DNA of 64,000 nucleotides, from the NCBI GenBank assembly GCA_013399015.1, contig VWZX01010817.1:1364001-1428000 (forward strand), given 5' to 3'. The DNA is from Galbula dea. Taxonomy: Eukaryota; Chordata; Aves; Piciformes; Galbulidae. Shown piece by piece: positions 51,126 to 62,488 of this stretch (within the stretch, counting starts at the first letter, position 1; the number at the start of each line of letters is the position of its first letter). A model generated the notes under the pieces. The model searched no databases and was not told where the DNA came from. It was given only the letters and a program-made list of their open reading frames with translations. Position numbers and translations under genes: made by a program.

Positions 51126-54100
51126 AGATGCCTAAAAGCAACCTTTAACATTTCTATGGGTTGTTCTCCTAAAACTAGTGTAGTCTGGAGTTGTCAATCT
51201 CTTGGAAGTTTTATATCTTTAGAAAGTTATGCCAAGAATCTAAAGAACTTGTAACCTCAGAGCATAGGAACTCTGTATTTTTTTAAGGTTGTACACAGAG
51301 GTGGTTCAGTCTGAATCAAATCTGGACAAAAGGAGGCTGGGAAATGTGGCTGCAATTCCTGCAAGTGTAGACAAAACTGATTAGATGTGCAAGTGGCTTA
51401 ATTCAGTAAAATCTATAGATCAGTCATAAAGCTGGAAGGAATTATGGACATAAAGTATTAATTTCAATCAGCAGGACACAGGTAGCATTTGTATGTAAAG
51501 GACTGAAGAGATAGGGGTGAACAGATAAAATAAAGTAGTCTAACAACTGGTAACAATCCTGTTTCATATCCTGCTTTGATCTGTTTGGCCACCCTGAACC
51601 TTCAGTTGATAGTTGCTTATTCTTAATTTAAATAGTTTGAGTGAAAAAGGCTCTACTCTGCAAATTTCTTGACAAGTTACATCCCCAAGGAAAATACTCA
51701 AAAGCAAAGTGTATTTAATTTCCCAGAAGAGGGTTTTGAGAGCTTTGTATCAAATGCCTATCCAACTTTACTATTTCTCTCTGTGTACCCTGAAAGGTGG
51801 CCACTACAGTTTACAGGAGAGTGGATTGCTGATGACGACTTGTGTTTTCTTACTGTATTAAACAAACAAGGTGCTACCATGCTACACAAAAAAAATGATA
51901 GCACACTTCCATAACCCAGAAAAGACAGAGTTAATGTCAAAAGGTTTCTTCCTGGTACTTAGAGAAAGATGCTTTAAGAGCAGGCAAATAAAGTTCAAAG
52001 CTAAGGCAATGATGGGCCTTTTGGAGACTTCCTATGTCAGTCTATCTTCTATACTGTAAAAAGGCATAGTGGCTGCTTGATGAAATAACACTCAGCAAAT
52101 TTCAATTGACACTTGGCATATTGTTCCACTGAGAAGCTTCCTGTCTTTCACAGACTGAGAAGAGAAGGCTAGCACAGCTGAAGACAAGAGAAAGAAACAC
52201 AAAAAATTAACTTAGGGTAAAGCCCATATCTTGTGGAAGCCTGCTGTAGTGGAGAGTGGAACAACTCTTAAATATTATTTCTACTTAAGTGTATATTGAG
52301 TTGCTGAAGGAGTGAAAACAGCAACAAATCAAGTACTGAATGAAACACACATTTGAGGCAATTTTCCTATGCATCCCAGCAGCTTTACTAAAACAGTTTG
52401 GTGGCATCTACCTATACTTTCATCGAACAAAGCTTCGTCTTCTAATTGCAAAATTATCCCCTTATTTTTGCAAAGTGAATTAAGTCACCCATGACTTAAT
52501 TTAAGATGATTTTTCTTCTAGCAAATCAAGTTGGTCTAGCACAAAACCAGTTTACTATACATCCTCAGAGTCTGGTGCAGATTTGCACTGGGGATAGAAT
52601 AAAGCCCTCTTCTCTTGTAGTACCTTTGTGCTACACTTTGACTTCTCTGCTGATGGATTCAGAAATAGGATTAAGGGTTTATATGTCTAAATGTTAGTTT
52701 CAAAAAGTAGGAATACTATACCCTTAGCTGTTCTTGAGCTTTCCCACCACCGGGGCTCTGACAACATGATGCTGCTATTATGACTGATTAAACAGGTATA
52801 ATTTGGTGATTGTAGACCAGTTCACAGTTTCTTGGAGAAGGATTACCTGTGCAGGAAATCCAGCCTGCTTGGGTCATGTATCTTATTTTGTTGCAACTAC
52901 ATCCCTGTGTCCTCAGAGTAGATACCCTTGCACCTAACTCATGTGTCATCTTCCTTGGCTGTAGGAATGGGCATCATTTCCCAGTGCACCAGGGTCTGAG
53001 CACTAATGTGGGCTGCAAGTTACTTGGAGAGTAACGAGTCAGTAAAAGTGGGAAGAGGTTCTAGCTCAGGAATTGTCTGTAAATGTGTTAGCTCTGTAAC
53101 GTGCTTGGACTTGAAATGCAATAGTGGAGAGAGAAATAACTCTAATTTACTCAGTGAAGGTCAGAAAGGGGGAGCAAATCATGAGAAATAGCAGAGTGGT
53201 GGTTCTAGGAGGTACTTTATCTTATATTCTTAGAGGAAAGCCCTGCAGAGCTGTGGGTATGTTGAGTTCAAGCCAGTATTTTATTTTTTTTTAACTGTAA
53301 GCTTAACTGCAAAGCCATGAGAAGTCTCTCTGCATTCATGAACAGTGGCTTGGGGCCTGAGAGCTCAGGGCTTGGCTGCCTGGCTGGTGCCAGGCTCCCT
53401 CCAAGCTGTACTACTTTGTTTGCCCTCTTCAGCAGGCAGGTCTCAGCCACCTAACTCACTGAATGACAGCAGGGGACAACTCCTGATAATTTACTATGCA
53501 AGCTTTGCTTTGAGCAACTTGTGCACAACATGATGCATACCAGCATTGCCCAAGTATTTTTCCTAAACTGTGTGTAGTTCTACTGAAAGCATATTTCGTA
53601 TTTGAGAACTGATTATGCACATGAGTTGTTTGGCAAATGTTTTCTGAATAATGAACAAACAGTTGAGAACCCCATTGTTCACTGACAATACACAAACAGC
53701 AAAGGTAGAATTCATCAGCTGCATTCATTATTCATTACAAATTGTCCAAATGGCTTTAATATACTTTCTTTCCTTCTCTGGAGAAAAGATCAGGGAATAC
53801 ATTCTTCAGTATATTTCTATTTGATTTCTTCTCTCACTGAATGGCTTTTGCATTTGAAAATTATAATGTGCTGCAGATAAACTTTGTGAAAACAGTTTAT
53901 TCCCTTATGTCAACCTACCATTATTTATCTGTGTTCTTATGATATCCCACCTCTTTATTTTTCCCTCCAGAGAGTAGAATAGTATTTCCAAATTCCCAAG
54001 CTACAACTCATTACCCTAGGAGTATCTCACAGCCAGAGCTCTGCAAAGGGGAGGCATCAAGGGGGATTTGTGCTGCTGTTGGAGCAGAACAGACAGAAAA

Positions 54101-55669
54101 GCTGTTGTGCTATTATTTTAAACAGCTGGGTCTTTGATAAAGTTAATAGACCTGTGCAGGATCGACTACAGTGAACAGATAGTCTTCCACCACCCTTCTG
54201 CTACTGCTAGAAAATGTTCATTTCTCTGTTGAATTCATGGGCTTAAATAGCTCCTCCCAGAGCTGTTAGGGCTAAGGAAATGGAGAATAGGGCACCCAAA
54301 GGGTGTCAGAAATAGCATTTGATCATCTTTCAGTGCTGCAGGATCAATGACAAGGAGCTGTGTCTCCAGCCAGCAGTCAGCAGAGCCCTCAGAGCCCAGG
54401 CATGACACAGGAAGGAGCTCAGATTATTCAGTATCTTCTGTTCTATTGTACCCACTTTCCTGGTGACTCTGTGCACAACAGCAAAAGCTAAACCTCAAAA
54501 TAAGCTTCTTTTATAAACTCAGTTGTTAAGGGTACTTTGTTCTGTGTTTTTATCCTCTGTGTACCCCTGGGGTTTTTCTTTTTCCTCCACTGCTTCTTAA
54601 ACTGATATCTGTGGGGTACTTAGTGTTGCTCATGATGTTGTTGCTTCCCCACCTTCATGATGAGGCCACCACAGGCTGGTTCTGCCTCACACAAGCTGTC
54701 ACTGCTGTGCATGACAAGAACCCATGGCTCCAGTCCTCTCTGTGTACCTGCCTCTGGGCTGCCAGGCCCTGTCTGCCAAACCTGTTTTCACAGCACCTGA
54801 CTGCAAGCCAAAGGGCCTGTGGGTCTCACAGTTAGGTTATTTGCAAGGTGGCACTTGAAGCAATGTGCACCAGCAGTGCTGCAGGTGAATTTGCAGACTG
54901 GCAGAGCCGTGCTCATCTCCTCCAATTCCTTTGGAAGAGAAGACAAGCCCTCACCTTCACCTCAGCAGTTGGAAATAACAGACCCACCCTGAGCTCATTC
55001 AAGCAGTACTTACACTTCTTTCCCCACTCACCTTCCCCCTCAGATGTTTAAGGCTGCTACTTTTTTGAGGTATTTGAATTAAACAATCCTTGTGTTTTTT
55101 CTATGGCTGTTTGCTCTTGTTTTTAGCTTTTGTTGGTTGGTTGGTTTTTTTGTGGCTTTCTCAACATGATATTTGGCAAAAAAATTATTATGATGTGCTT
55201 CAGTATCTGATGTTTTTCTCCCAGCAAGTCCTAAGAAAGCATAGGAACTATGATTCTGTGATTTTCTATTTTGACATGGAGGGCAGTAAATTGCATCTAT
55301 TCTTTCTCATTCATTATTTTGATCCTTTTACCCTTTTTCCTCCTCTGTTGCTACTGTGCAGCTTTTCTAACCCTTCTCCATTTCTGTAGCAAAACCAAAA
55401 CTCAGATGAAGAAATTTTATCAGCTTTTGGAAAGTTATCATGTTTCAGTTGTCCTTTTTAAAAGTGAGATTGCTAAAGGTAAAAAAAACCCAAAGATGAT
55501 GACACAGAAAAAGGTGTCAATAATTCTATTAGATTCAGTGGAAACTTTAAGGTTTAGTTTTTTAAAATCTCTGCTGTGGAGTTTTCCAGTTGGGGGAAAA
55601 TAAAAAGATGTATACATAAAAACTATTAGAAAAATAAGCAACAAATGAACATTTGCTACTGCGAAAGGC
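51126..55669. other. Non-coding stretch, no gene recognised
   Basis: No gene is recognised. GC-richer patches lie at about 53340-53460 and 54600-55050, with frames of 60-74 codons that have no recognisable motif. A G/T-rich tract with GGTT units lies near 55125-55155. Confidence 0.6.
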
Positions 55670-56345
55670 ATCACAGAATCACTGAACCATAGAAAGTTAG
55701 GAATTAGAAGGGACCTCGAAAGATCATCTAGTCCAACCCCCTGACACAACAGGATTCCCTGGACCAGGTCACACAGAAGCATGTCCAGATGGGTTTTGAA
55801 TATCTCCTTAGAAGGAGACTCCACAACCTCTCTGGGCAGTCTGTGCCAGTGCTCTGGCACCTGAACTGGGAAAACATTTTTTTCTTGTATTCACACGGAA
55901 CCTCCTATGTTTCAGATTACAACCATTGCCCCTTGTCCTGTCACTGGGCTTCACTGAGAAGAGCCTGACCCCATCCTCCTGACACACACCCTTCACATAT
56001 TTAAAAGCATAGATGAGGTCACCCCTTAATCTCCTCTTCTCCAAACTAAAGAGACCCAGCTCCCTCAGCCTTTCCTCATAAGGAAGCTGTTCCAGCCCCT
56101 TCATCGTCTTGGTGGCTCTGCACTGGACTCTTTCAAGCAGTTCCCCATCCTTCTTCAACTGAGGGGCCCAGAAGTAGACACAATATTCCAGATGTGGCCT
56201 CCCCAGGGTAGGGTAAAGGGGGAGAAGAACCTCTCTTGACCTACTGACCACACCCCTTCTAATACACCCCAGAATCCCACTGGCCCTCCTGGCCACAAGA
56301 GCACACTGCTGGCATAACTTGAACTCAGCCTTCCCAAGCACCAGA
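55670..56345 (-). mobile_element. CR1 LINE, 5'-truncated, younger copy
   Basis: Read on the reverse strand it holds the last 150 or so codons of CR1 ORF2, a short 3' UTR and terminal units of the ATTCTGTG type. The end is slightly decayed (CTTTCTATGG, TTCAGTG). It is about 90 percent identical by eye to the copy at 57805-58267 over their shared 460 bases. It starts in the ORF2 segment encoding VLGKAEF; beyond 56345 the sequence is unrelated. CR1 copies in cis through its ORF2 protein, but this copy is truncated and cannot move by itself. Confidence 0.96.
55745..56345 (-). pseudogene. CR1 ORF2 C-terminal remnant
   Basis: An intact frame runs from 56345 down to about 55885 and encodes the region after the reverse transcriptase core: QQCALVARRASGILGC, REVLLPLYPTLGRPHLEYC, FWAPQLKKDGELLERVQ, LRELGLFSLEKRRLRGDLIY and SDRTRGNG. 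Near 55870-55885, in a T run (A run on the coding strand), the frame shifts. The rest, including EHWHRLPREVVESP and FKTHLDMLLCDLVQG, continues in another frame. The endonuclease and catalytic reverse transcriptase motifs lie in the missing 5' part. Confidence 0.93.
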
Positions 56346-57589
56346 ATTTGGATGATTAACAAGGAAATTGTTTCAATAATTCTGTGGATAACACAAAGGT
56401 ACGCAGGCAGAATTTGGCTTATTGCTATTGCTGCTTCTGGAAATTATTACCCTGTGTTAATATTCAATGGATAGGATGAATATAGTTGGAGATCAAATGT
56501 TGCTAAAAATCGGAAACAACTGGGAGACTGGGTTTCTCATTTTCCAGAGCTGGCTTTTTAGCTAGCACAGATGTAGTTTATTTTGGCTTGCTGGACAAGA
56601 GGCATTCTATTGTTTGCAGAGCCATTCATTGGCTGAAGGTCTGAGCCAAATGTATCTGCAGCTCTCTGTAATGAACAGAGTATTCTAGCTCTCCCAAGAA
56701 CTCTGTGACTATCTATGACAAGGAAAGGTTATGCTCATGGTGATACTGGAGATGTTTGTAGGAAATCATAAGGTTGTTAGGGAATGGTTGGCTTCTCCAA
56801 AGGCAGAGCAGTAGTGTGGGATGTAGTGAAAGCTCATAACACCCTGGGTTTTTTTCAGCCTACTACCTTGGTTCAGACATCTGGCTCAGTCTGCTTCACA
56901 CTATATTCCTAATTAGGTGACAAAATACAGCATTTTATTTTCTTGTAAGGCCTGGGAAATTAACAAGCAATTGTTGATGCTTATTTATACTTGGATGTAA
57001 AAATTATACCGAATGTGCTTTTATGGCCACTTGTTCCAAAAAAAAAGGTAAAAATATATAATATAAATGTAAACTTGTCCATGAGTGATGAATATAAAGG
57101 GACTACAAAGAATAGCTAGCAGTCTTACTGAATGTGAAATACTATGGCAACATATAATACATACATACAGAAGGAGAAAAGGAAGGAAATATTTAGCTTG
57201 AAACAAAAACTGCAAAGGAGGAGACAACTACAGTCTAAACTTTCATTCTGTCAGAGCATACTCTAATGAGCTCGCTTGATTCTTAAGGAACGTCTGTCAA
57301 TGTGATTTTCTGCAGCTGCAATAAAAAACTAGGAATGAAATATGAGTTACTCCTCTAAGAGGTGTCTACCATTTTATTCTTTCTCAAAACCTTTGTCATT
57401 AGAACTTCTTGGCTGTTGTGTTAAGGATTAAAAAGTGTATTTGCCATTAAGAAGATACTTGAGACAACATCTAGCTTTACAGGAAATTCCTCAGAACTGC
57501 CAAGGGTCTTTCTGCTTTCTGTGTTTTGGAACTTCAGGGGAGTTTTTCTCCTGTGAATATCTAAGTTTTCAGACCACCTGCTCTGTTTC
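56346..57589. other. Spacer between the two CR1 copies
   Basis: No gene is recognised. This AT-rich DNA separates the inverted CR1 copies. An A run with TATATAATATAAATG lies near 57040-57070 and a GGGTTTTTTTCAG piece near 56845. Confidence 0.65.
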
Positions 57590-57713
57590 CCTGTGGAGGG
57601 GCAGCGGCAGCTGGGGGGAGGAGGGCAGTCCACCTGGACTATTTAACCAGCCCAGGACCACTGGAAAAGGTCAGTCAAGGAGCAGGGTGAGCCCTTTGGG
57701 TGTGTGGCTGCTA

Positions 57714-57781
57714 CCTGGGTGTTGCTGCTGTCTGCCAGGTGAGTCACCTGAGTGTGTTGCTACTGTCTGTGAGGTGAGTCA
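57714..57781 (+). repeat. Tandem repeat, two units of 33 and 35 bp, with flanking partial units
   Basis: Unit one (57714-57746) and unit two (57747-57781) both begin CCTG, contain TTGCT and CTGTCTG, and end in AGGTGAGTCA. Partial units flank them: TTTGGGTGTGTGGCTGCT before (57695-57712) and ATGGGCATGTGGCTGCT after (57783-57799). This is a small minisatellite of about four units, two of them complete. Confidence 0.82.
57736..57750. promoter_or_regulatory. 15-bp palindrome: AP-1 site inside paired E-boxes
   Basis: CAGGTGAGTCACCTG is a perfect palindrome around a central G. It holds the AP-1 (TRE) consensus TGAGTCA at 57740-57746, flanked and overlapped by E-boxes CAGGTG and CACCTG. A second TGAGTCA lies at 57775-57781 at the end of the next repeat unit. 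The motifs are seen directly; their use as binding sites is inference. Confidence 0.5.
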
Positions 57782-57804
57782 TATGGGCATGTGGCTGCTT
57801 GAAA

Positions 57805-58190
57805 GGGAACTGCTTGAAAGAGTCCAGTGCAAAGCTACCAAGATGATGAAGGGGCTGGAACATCTTCCTTCTGAGGAAAGGCTGAGGGAGCTGGGTCTCT
57901 TTAGTTTGGAGAAGAGGAGACTAAGGGGTGACCTCATCTATGCTTTTAAATATGTGAAGGGTGTGTGTCAAGAGGATGGGGTCAGGCTCTTCTTGCTGAG
58001 GCCCAGTGACAAGAGGCAAGGGTTATAAGCTGAAACATAGGAGATTCCATGTGAATACACCTAGAAATGTTTTCCCAGTTGAGGTGCCAGAGCACTGGCA
58101 CAGACTGCCCAGAGAGGTTGTGGAGTCTCCTTCTCTGGAGATATTCAAAACCCATCTGGACGTGCTTCTGTGTGACCTGGTCCAGAGAAT
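57805..58190 (+). pseudogene. CR1 ORF2 C-terminal remnant
   Basis: About 125 codons of the end of ORF2 are present in two frames, with the break at about 58005-58025 where the sister copy has several extra bases. The first part fuses in frame with the upstream GC-rich block, giving a continuous 197-codon frame (57435-58028). I regard that fusion as accidental, because the first half has no known domain. Confidence 0.9.
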
Positions 58191-58267
58191 CCTGCTGTGT
58201 CAGGGGGGTTGGACTAGATGATCTTTCAAGGTCCCTTCCAACTCCTAACATTCTGTGATTCTGTGAT
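57805..58267 (+). mobile_element. CR1 LINE, younger copy: ORF2 end plus 3' UTR
   Basis: The copy begins at GGGAACTGCTTGAAAG in the ORF2 C-terminal coding part and ends in two ATTCTGTG units. Translated pieces LLERVQCKATKMMKGLEHLP, LRELGLFSLEKRRLRGDLIY and FKYVKGVCQEDGVRLF are clear up to about 58005. Small deletions then shift the frame, and EHWHRLPREVVESPSLEIFK follows in another frame. It reads TGTGTCAGG and TTTCAAGG in the tail. With the reverse copy at 55670-56345 it makes an inverted pair with a spacer of about 1.66 kb. Confidence 0.96.
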
Positions 58268-61200
58268 ACAGCAACATATAGCAATACAGCATGCTACTTC
58301 TGAAAGTCTGCATGACTTTCATACGCAGCCCAGTAAGGCTGGCTTGTGCCCGTCTTTCCTTGAGAGGTAGTCATGAACTTGTTAACTTTCAGAATGCAGC
58401 ACTACTGGTAGCAATCTCAATATTTTCAGTATCAATCTTTTCCACTTAAGGATTTTGCTACCATATCTTTCAGGTTGCATAAGGATGACATGGTAAAATT
58501 ATGCAATATGCTGCTGGGAGTCTTCTTTGAAAATGCATTTGATCAGTTTTGAAGAAATCATTTACAGATAATGCTTCCAGTCCTTATGGCTGCTGGAAAG
58601 GGAAAAAGGGCATGGGATCAAGGGAGGAGAGATGTTCCTTGCTCAAACTCGGCAAATGCAAAAGGAACATTTATCTAAATGTAACTTCATGCAAAACTTT
58701 AAAAGCAAGCCTACAAAGGCTTTCTATGATAAAGCTGTGCCCTTTGATGTGCTTATACAGGCTTAATGGTGCCTCAGGCTAATGTGCTATTCATTCACCT
58801 TCATGCTAGTCAAGACCATGTGTAGTTGCAAAGGAGCAGATCTCTCTTGGTCCCAAAAGGGAACTATTGAACAAGACCAACTAATGAAATTATTTTCTTC
58901 TGCACTTGTGTCACTTGGGTCAATTCATTTTTAAGCTCAGTTATAGATGGAGCTTTTTGCTGACTTCATGTATACCAAAGAGATTTCTCTGCCTTTTTTC
59001 CCTAAAGCCTTTCCTGTTTTCCCCTCATGGAATATTTGGCAGCATTCAGCAGCAGAAAATAGATAGCTACTTTGAACATCATCAGCGTTTTTTAAACCAC
59101 CACCTTTATTTCTCTGACTCCCAATTTCTATAACACTCCCAGGAAATTACTGATCTTTGAGAGCTAGGAAATATAGGCATATTCAGTCACTAAAGCCAGA
59201 CTAAGACAAAAATATTGATGTAGCATCACTGTGTGACCCCTACACCACTAAATCCCTTTATCTTTTTTCCTACTCCCCCAGGTATAACAAGAAAATGGAT
59301 TCAGTAGTCATGTGAGGACGTGCAATTGAGTGTGTCCTTGAGTTTTCTGTGCACCAGGTGAGCTGTGTCTCAGAAATAATCTTCAGGAACCCATCTGAAC
59401 TTCTATGGCCTACAGATAATTCAGCCCTTTGCTAAAGGTATGTGGCTTTCTCTCTTATAGACCTTAAATTGGTTATGTTTCAAGTTTGAAATACTGCTTG
59501 AAATCGCTAATAACTTGAAGTAATATAATGCTTCAAGAGCTGCTTTCTAGAAGCTTTTATGACACATGGAAATATATTTCTATATATTTAACTCTCATAT
59601 GAAGGAACAAAGCATTCTTGATTAGGGTTTTTTCCATGTAGCAGTACTCATTTTGGAGGGATAAAAGTTCTTTTTGCCAGATATTGCACCTGAGGATAAA
59701 AAACCATTTGTACCACTAGACTGCATTTCATGGCAAGTTTTGTCCTTTTCTTAGCATATGGTCATAGTTGGGCTATTTGAATATCAGCTAGGAGACAATG
59801 CTGAGATTAAAGAGATCTGAGCTGTTTGACCACACAGATTATGACAAAGACCTCAAAGACTTTTATTCTCTGTAGAGTAGAATAATTCTTGGGTTTTTTT
59901 CTCTTTTCTTTTTCTTTTTTTACTTCTTTTTCAACAGTAGTTTATCATATAAGTGTTACCACTGGTAAAATTATTCAGAGGATACACTAAAGATTTTAAA
60001 GCGGCACAAATATCAAAGCAAAATGGATTTGCAGCTACAGAGATACATTTGAGGGAGATTCTTTTGTCTAACACCAGTTGTTCACCTTAGTTTTACTTTG
60101 CAAGTTTTGCAAGTTCTACTTAGTGGTGCATTGAAAAATGAACATAGGTAGGTTTTCACACCATAATCTCACTTGGATACACTCAAGCAAATAATCTTAT
60201 TTTAGGCTGACTTTTCCTTTCCCTGTCTGCCTTAAAGTATTTTTCAAACTCTTCTAAAGGACACCACAAGCCATATTGCTTCAGAAAATATTTTAGATTT
60301 TACTGGATAACTATATTGCTCTAAATAAGAATGGAAATACATTTTTTTTTTTCCCCCAAGTTCTTAATTAAATCAGTCTGTGCTTAATTTTCTTTCTCTT
60401 ATTTTTAGCTTCCCTCAATTTGTTATTTAACATCCTAATGAGGAGCTATGAACCTGGTGGCCAGGAGCTTTTATGACATTACTTTGAGTACAAAATTCTC
60501 TTCTGGCACTTAACTATGTTTTGGGGTTTTTTTTCAATTTTTCATTATTTATCACTGTTTGCTCTTATACTAAGCCATCTTCTTCCCATGATAGTGTTTG
60601 TCCACCTAAATATTTCTATTATTTCCAACATCATTACTCATAATTAATTCCTTTCTGCAAGATGGCAAATCTTTCAGTGACAATAACTTCAAGTACTCTA
60701 TGTTGGGTGGTTTTTCTCACACAAAAGTTGATAAACAGAACAAGCATGTTTGTCCCAACTTGGAAATTTTCTCTCCTAGGGTAGAAAATCAGCCACATTT
60801 CTTGTAATTTCAACAAGCACATACAAAACACTGAATGTGCATCAAGACCTTTCCTCCTTCATCCAACTGCAGAGCAATGTGTCTGAGGCCATGCTGTGTC
60901 AGAGGCAAAGGTTTCAGTCACTGTTGACTGCATCTGGCAGGATGCAGCTGTCATGTCCTTCCCCTTGTAACTATATGTCTTGGGAGTGTTAGAATGGGAG
61001 CATCCTATTTCCTGGACCTGTCACTGCTTTTCTTTACGTGCAGTACATGGGAAGGAGACGTTTCTGTATATTATCATTTTACTGTCCATCCCTAATATAC
61101 TTTTGGGATGATATGCCTTTTGTTATGCTCATTGAGAAACATATTTCTCTTTGTAAAGAACAGAGAAAAAATCATCCCAAAACATAATTTTCAAAAGGAG

Positions 61201-61525
61201 TTTTTCTAGATCAGGTTAGAACAGGGGAAAGAGCTCGTTCACATGATTTCTAGTGATGTGTTAATGACATACTATGAACAGTCAACTGCTGCAATAAAAC
61301 CTCAAGCATGTCAACATTATGTCCCTTATAAATCATACCTTGCAGGAAGCAATGCTGGTTATTTCCCTTAGCATTTAAAACCTGGATGTATGCATTACCC
61401 ATATCTGGTGTTTTGTTTTGGCTTTCTCCCTATACAGTCTGATCTTTGGGAAAGATTTCTGATGTTGTTACAGAAATTAACCAAATTTAAGCCTGCTGTT
61501 TGGTATGGTCCCTGCTTTCCCCCAG
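58268..61525. other. Non-coding stretch, no gene recognised
   Basis: No gene is recognised. The frames are short. The stretch is AT-rich, with T-rich patches near 59890-59935 and 60341-60360 and a GGGGTTTTTTTT piece near 60523. It ends at a strong splice-acceptor-like sequence. Confidence 0.6.
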
Positions 61526-61915
61526 CACTTTCCACCCCTGTTGTATTCGGGGGCCTCTCAGCCTGGCTTCTGTGAGGCCAAGCACCTGTATGAAGTACAA
61601 TGGCAGCATTGCAACAGCATGGAAGTCAGACCAAGAGTGCTGAACATTTTTGTCCTTATCCTGTTGGCTGTTTTTCTGGGAAGCTACTTTTTGTGTCTTG
61701 CCTTCAAGGATAGTATTTCATTTTGATTTGTGTGGAGCAGCAAGGAAATGGAGATCGAAGTGATCAGCTGCTGAGTCGTGTGTCCTTTACCTTTTAGTAG
61801 AGGTGTTAGTTTACATCTTTATGAAGGATGTGTTACCTGATCACAGAAACAGATTTACCTCTTTTTAAATGTATTTTATCAATTTCCTCTTGCAATAAAG
61901 CATGAATTATTGACA
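61526..61915 (+). other. Candidate terminal exon or small membrane-peptide transcript
   Basis: TGCTTTCCCCCAG (ending 61525) is a good splice-acceptor sequence. From 61526 a frame stays open to a stop at 61724-61726. Its last 35 codons start with an ATG at 61619 in a strong context (A at -3, G at +4) and contain a 23-residue hydrophobic stretch starting VLNIFVLILLAVFLGS and ending LCLAF, fit for one membrane helix. An AATAAA follows at 61894-61899, about 170 bases after the stop, preceded by TTGC and followed by TTATTGAC. Together these could be the last exon of a host gene, or a transcript for a 35-residue membrane peptide. I do not recognise the protein, see no partner exon, and AATAAA is common in this AT-rich window, so chance is quite possible. 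Confidence 0.25.
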
Positions 61916-62438
61916 AATCCCAGGCCTTCTCTCATACCTACCTCTCTGTTTTAATAACCCTCTCCTACGTGCCCTTGTTGCTATGGTGCTCCATTTCACA
62001 GCTTCAAGGCATTATATATTGTAATAAGGGACATATACTCAAGGCAGCCCAAAATGTCAGCATATTCACACTTAAAAACTTTAAATTCTTGACTTAAGTT
62101 TTTTGAGGGCATAAGGCAACCACAGCATTGACAGGAATGGCAAAGGTGCTCATGACAATTCCTATGGTACTTACAGTATGTTGTGGGATAAGGTATTTGC
62201 CTAGAAGAGAGTAAAATATTGAATGCATGCAGTAGAGACACAGATTTCTTAGATGTAAATTATCATATTTTATTGACATTTTTAGTTAAAAATAAACAAA
62301 CAAACCTATGTCTTATGCTGTTTCCCTTCTGGCTCATAAATATAAAATTGGCAGAAAACATGATGATGTCTTCAATGTGTGAGATTTCAGACATTTTTCT
62401 GCAGCAGATTGAAATAAAAAGTCTGAAATTTTTCATAC

Positions 62439-62488
62439 AGAAAAAAACAACAAAAAATCCAACTAAACAAACAACCAACAAAAAAGTA
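62439..62488. repeat. A/C-rich low-complexity tract
   Basis: These are A runs with CAAC, CAAA and CCAA units, of the same class as the tracts at 7858 and 15388. Confidence 0.8.

Larger units (their letters stand above)
57590..57804 (+). mobile_element. Possible CR1 5' UTR joined to the ORF2 end
   Basis: This block is GC-richer than its surroundings, directly abuts the CR1 ORF2 end at 57805, and contains tandem repeats with AP-1 and E-box motifs, features that fit a LINE promoter region. CR1 subfamilies are known to differ strongly in their 5' UTR, so I cannot confirm it from memory. If it is a 5' UTR, the element has lost ORF1 and most of ORF2 and is an internally deleted CR1. An 11-bp direct repeat (CTGCTTGAAAG at 57795-57805 and 57810-57820) straddles the junction, as might be left by a template jump. 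The alternative is that unrelated host DNA happens to lie upstream of a 5'-truncated copy. The left edge is a guess based on composition. Confidence 0.4.
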
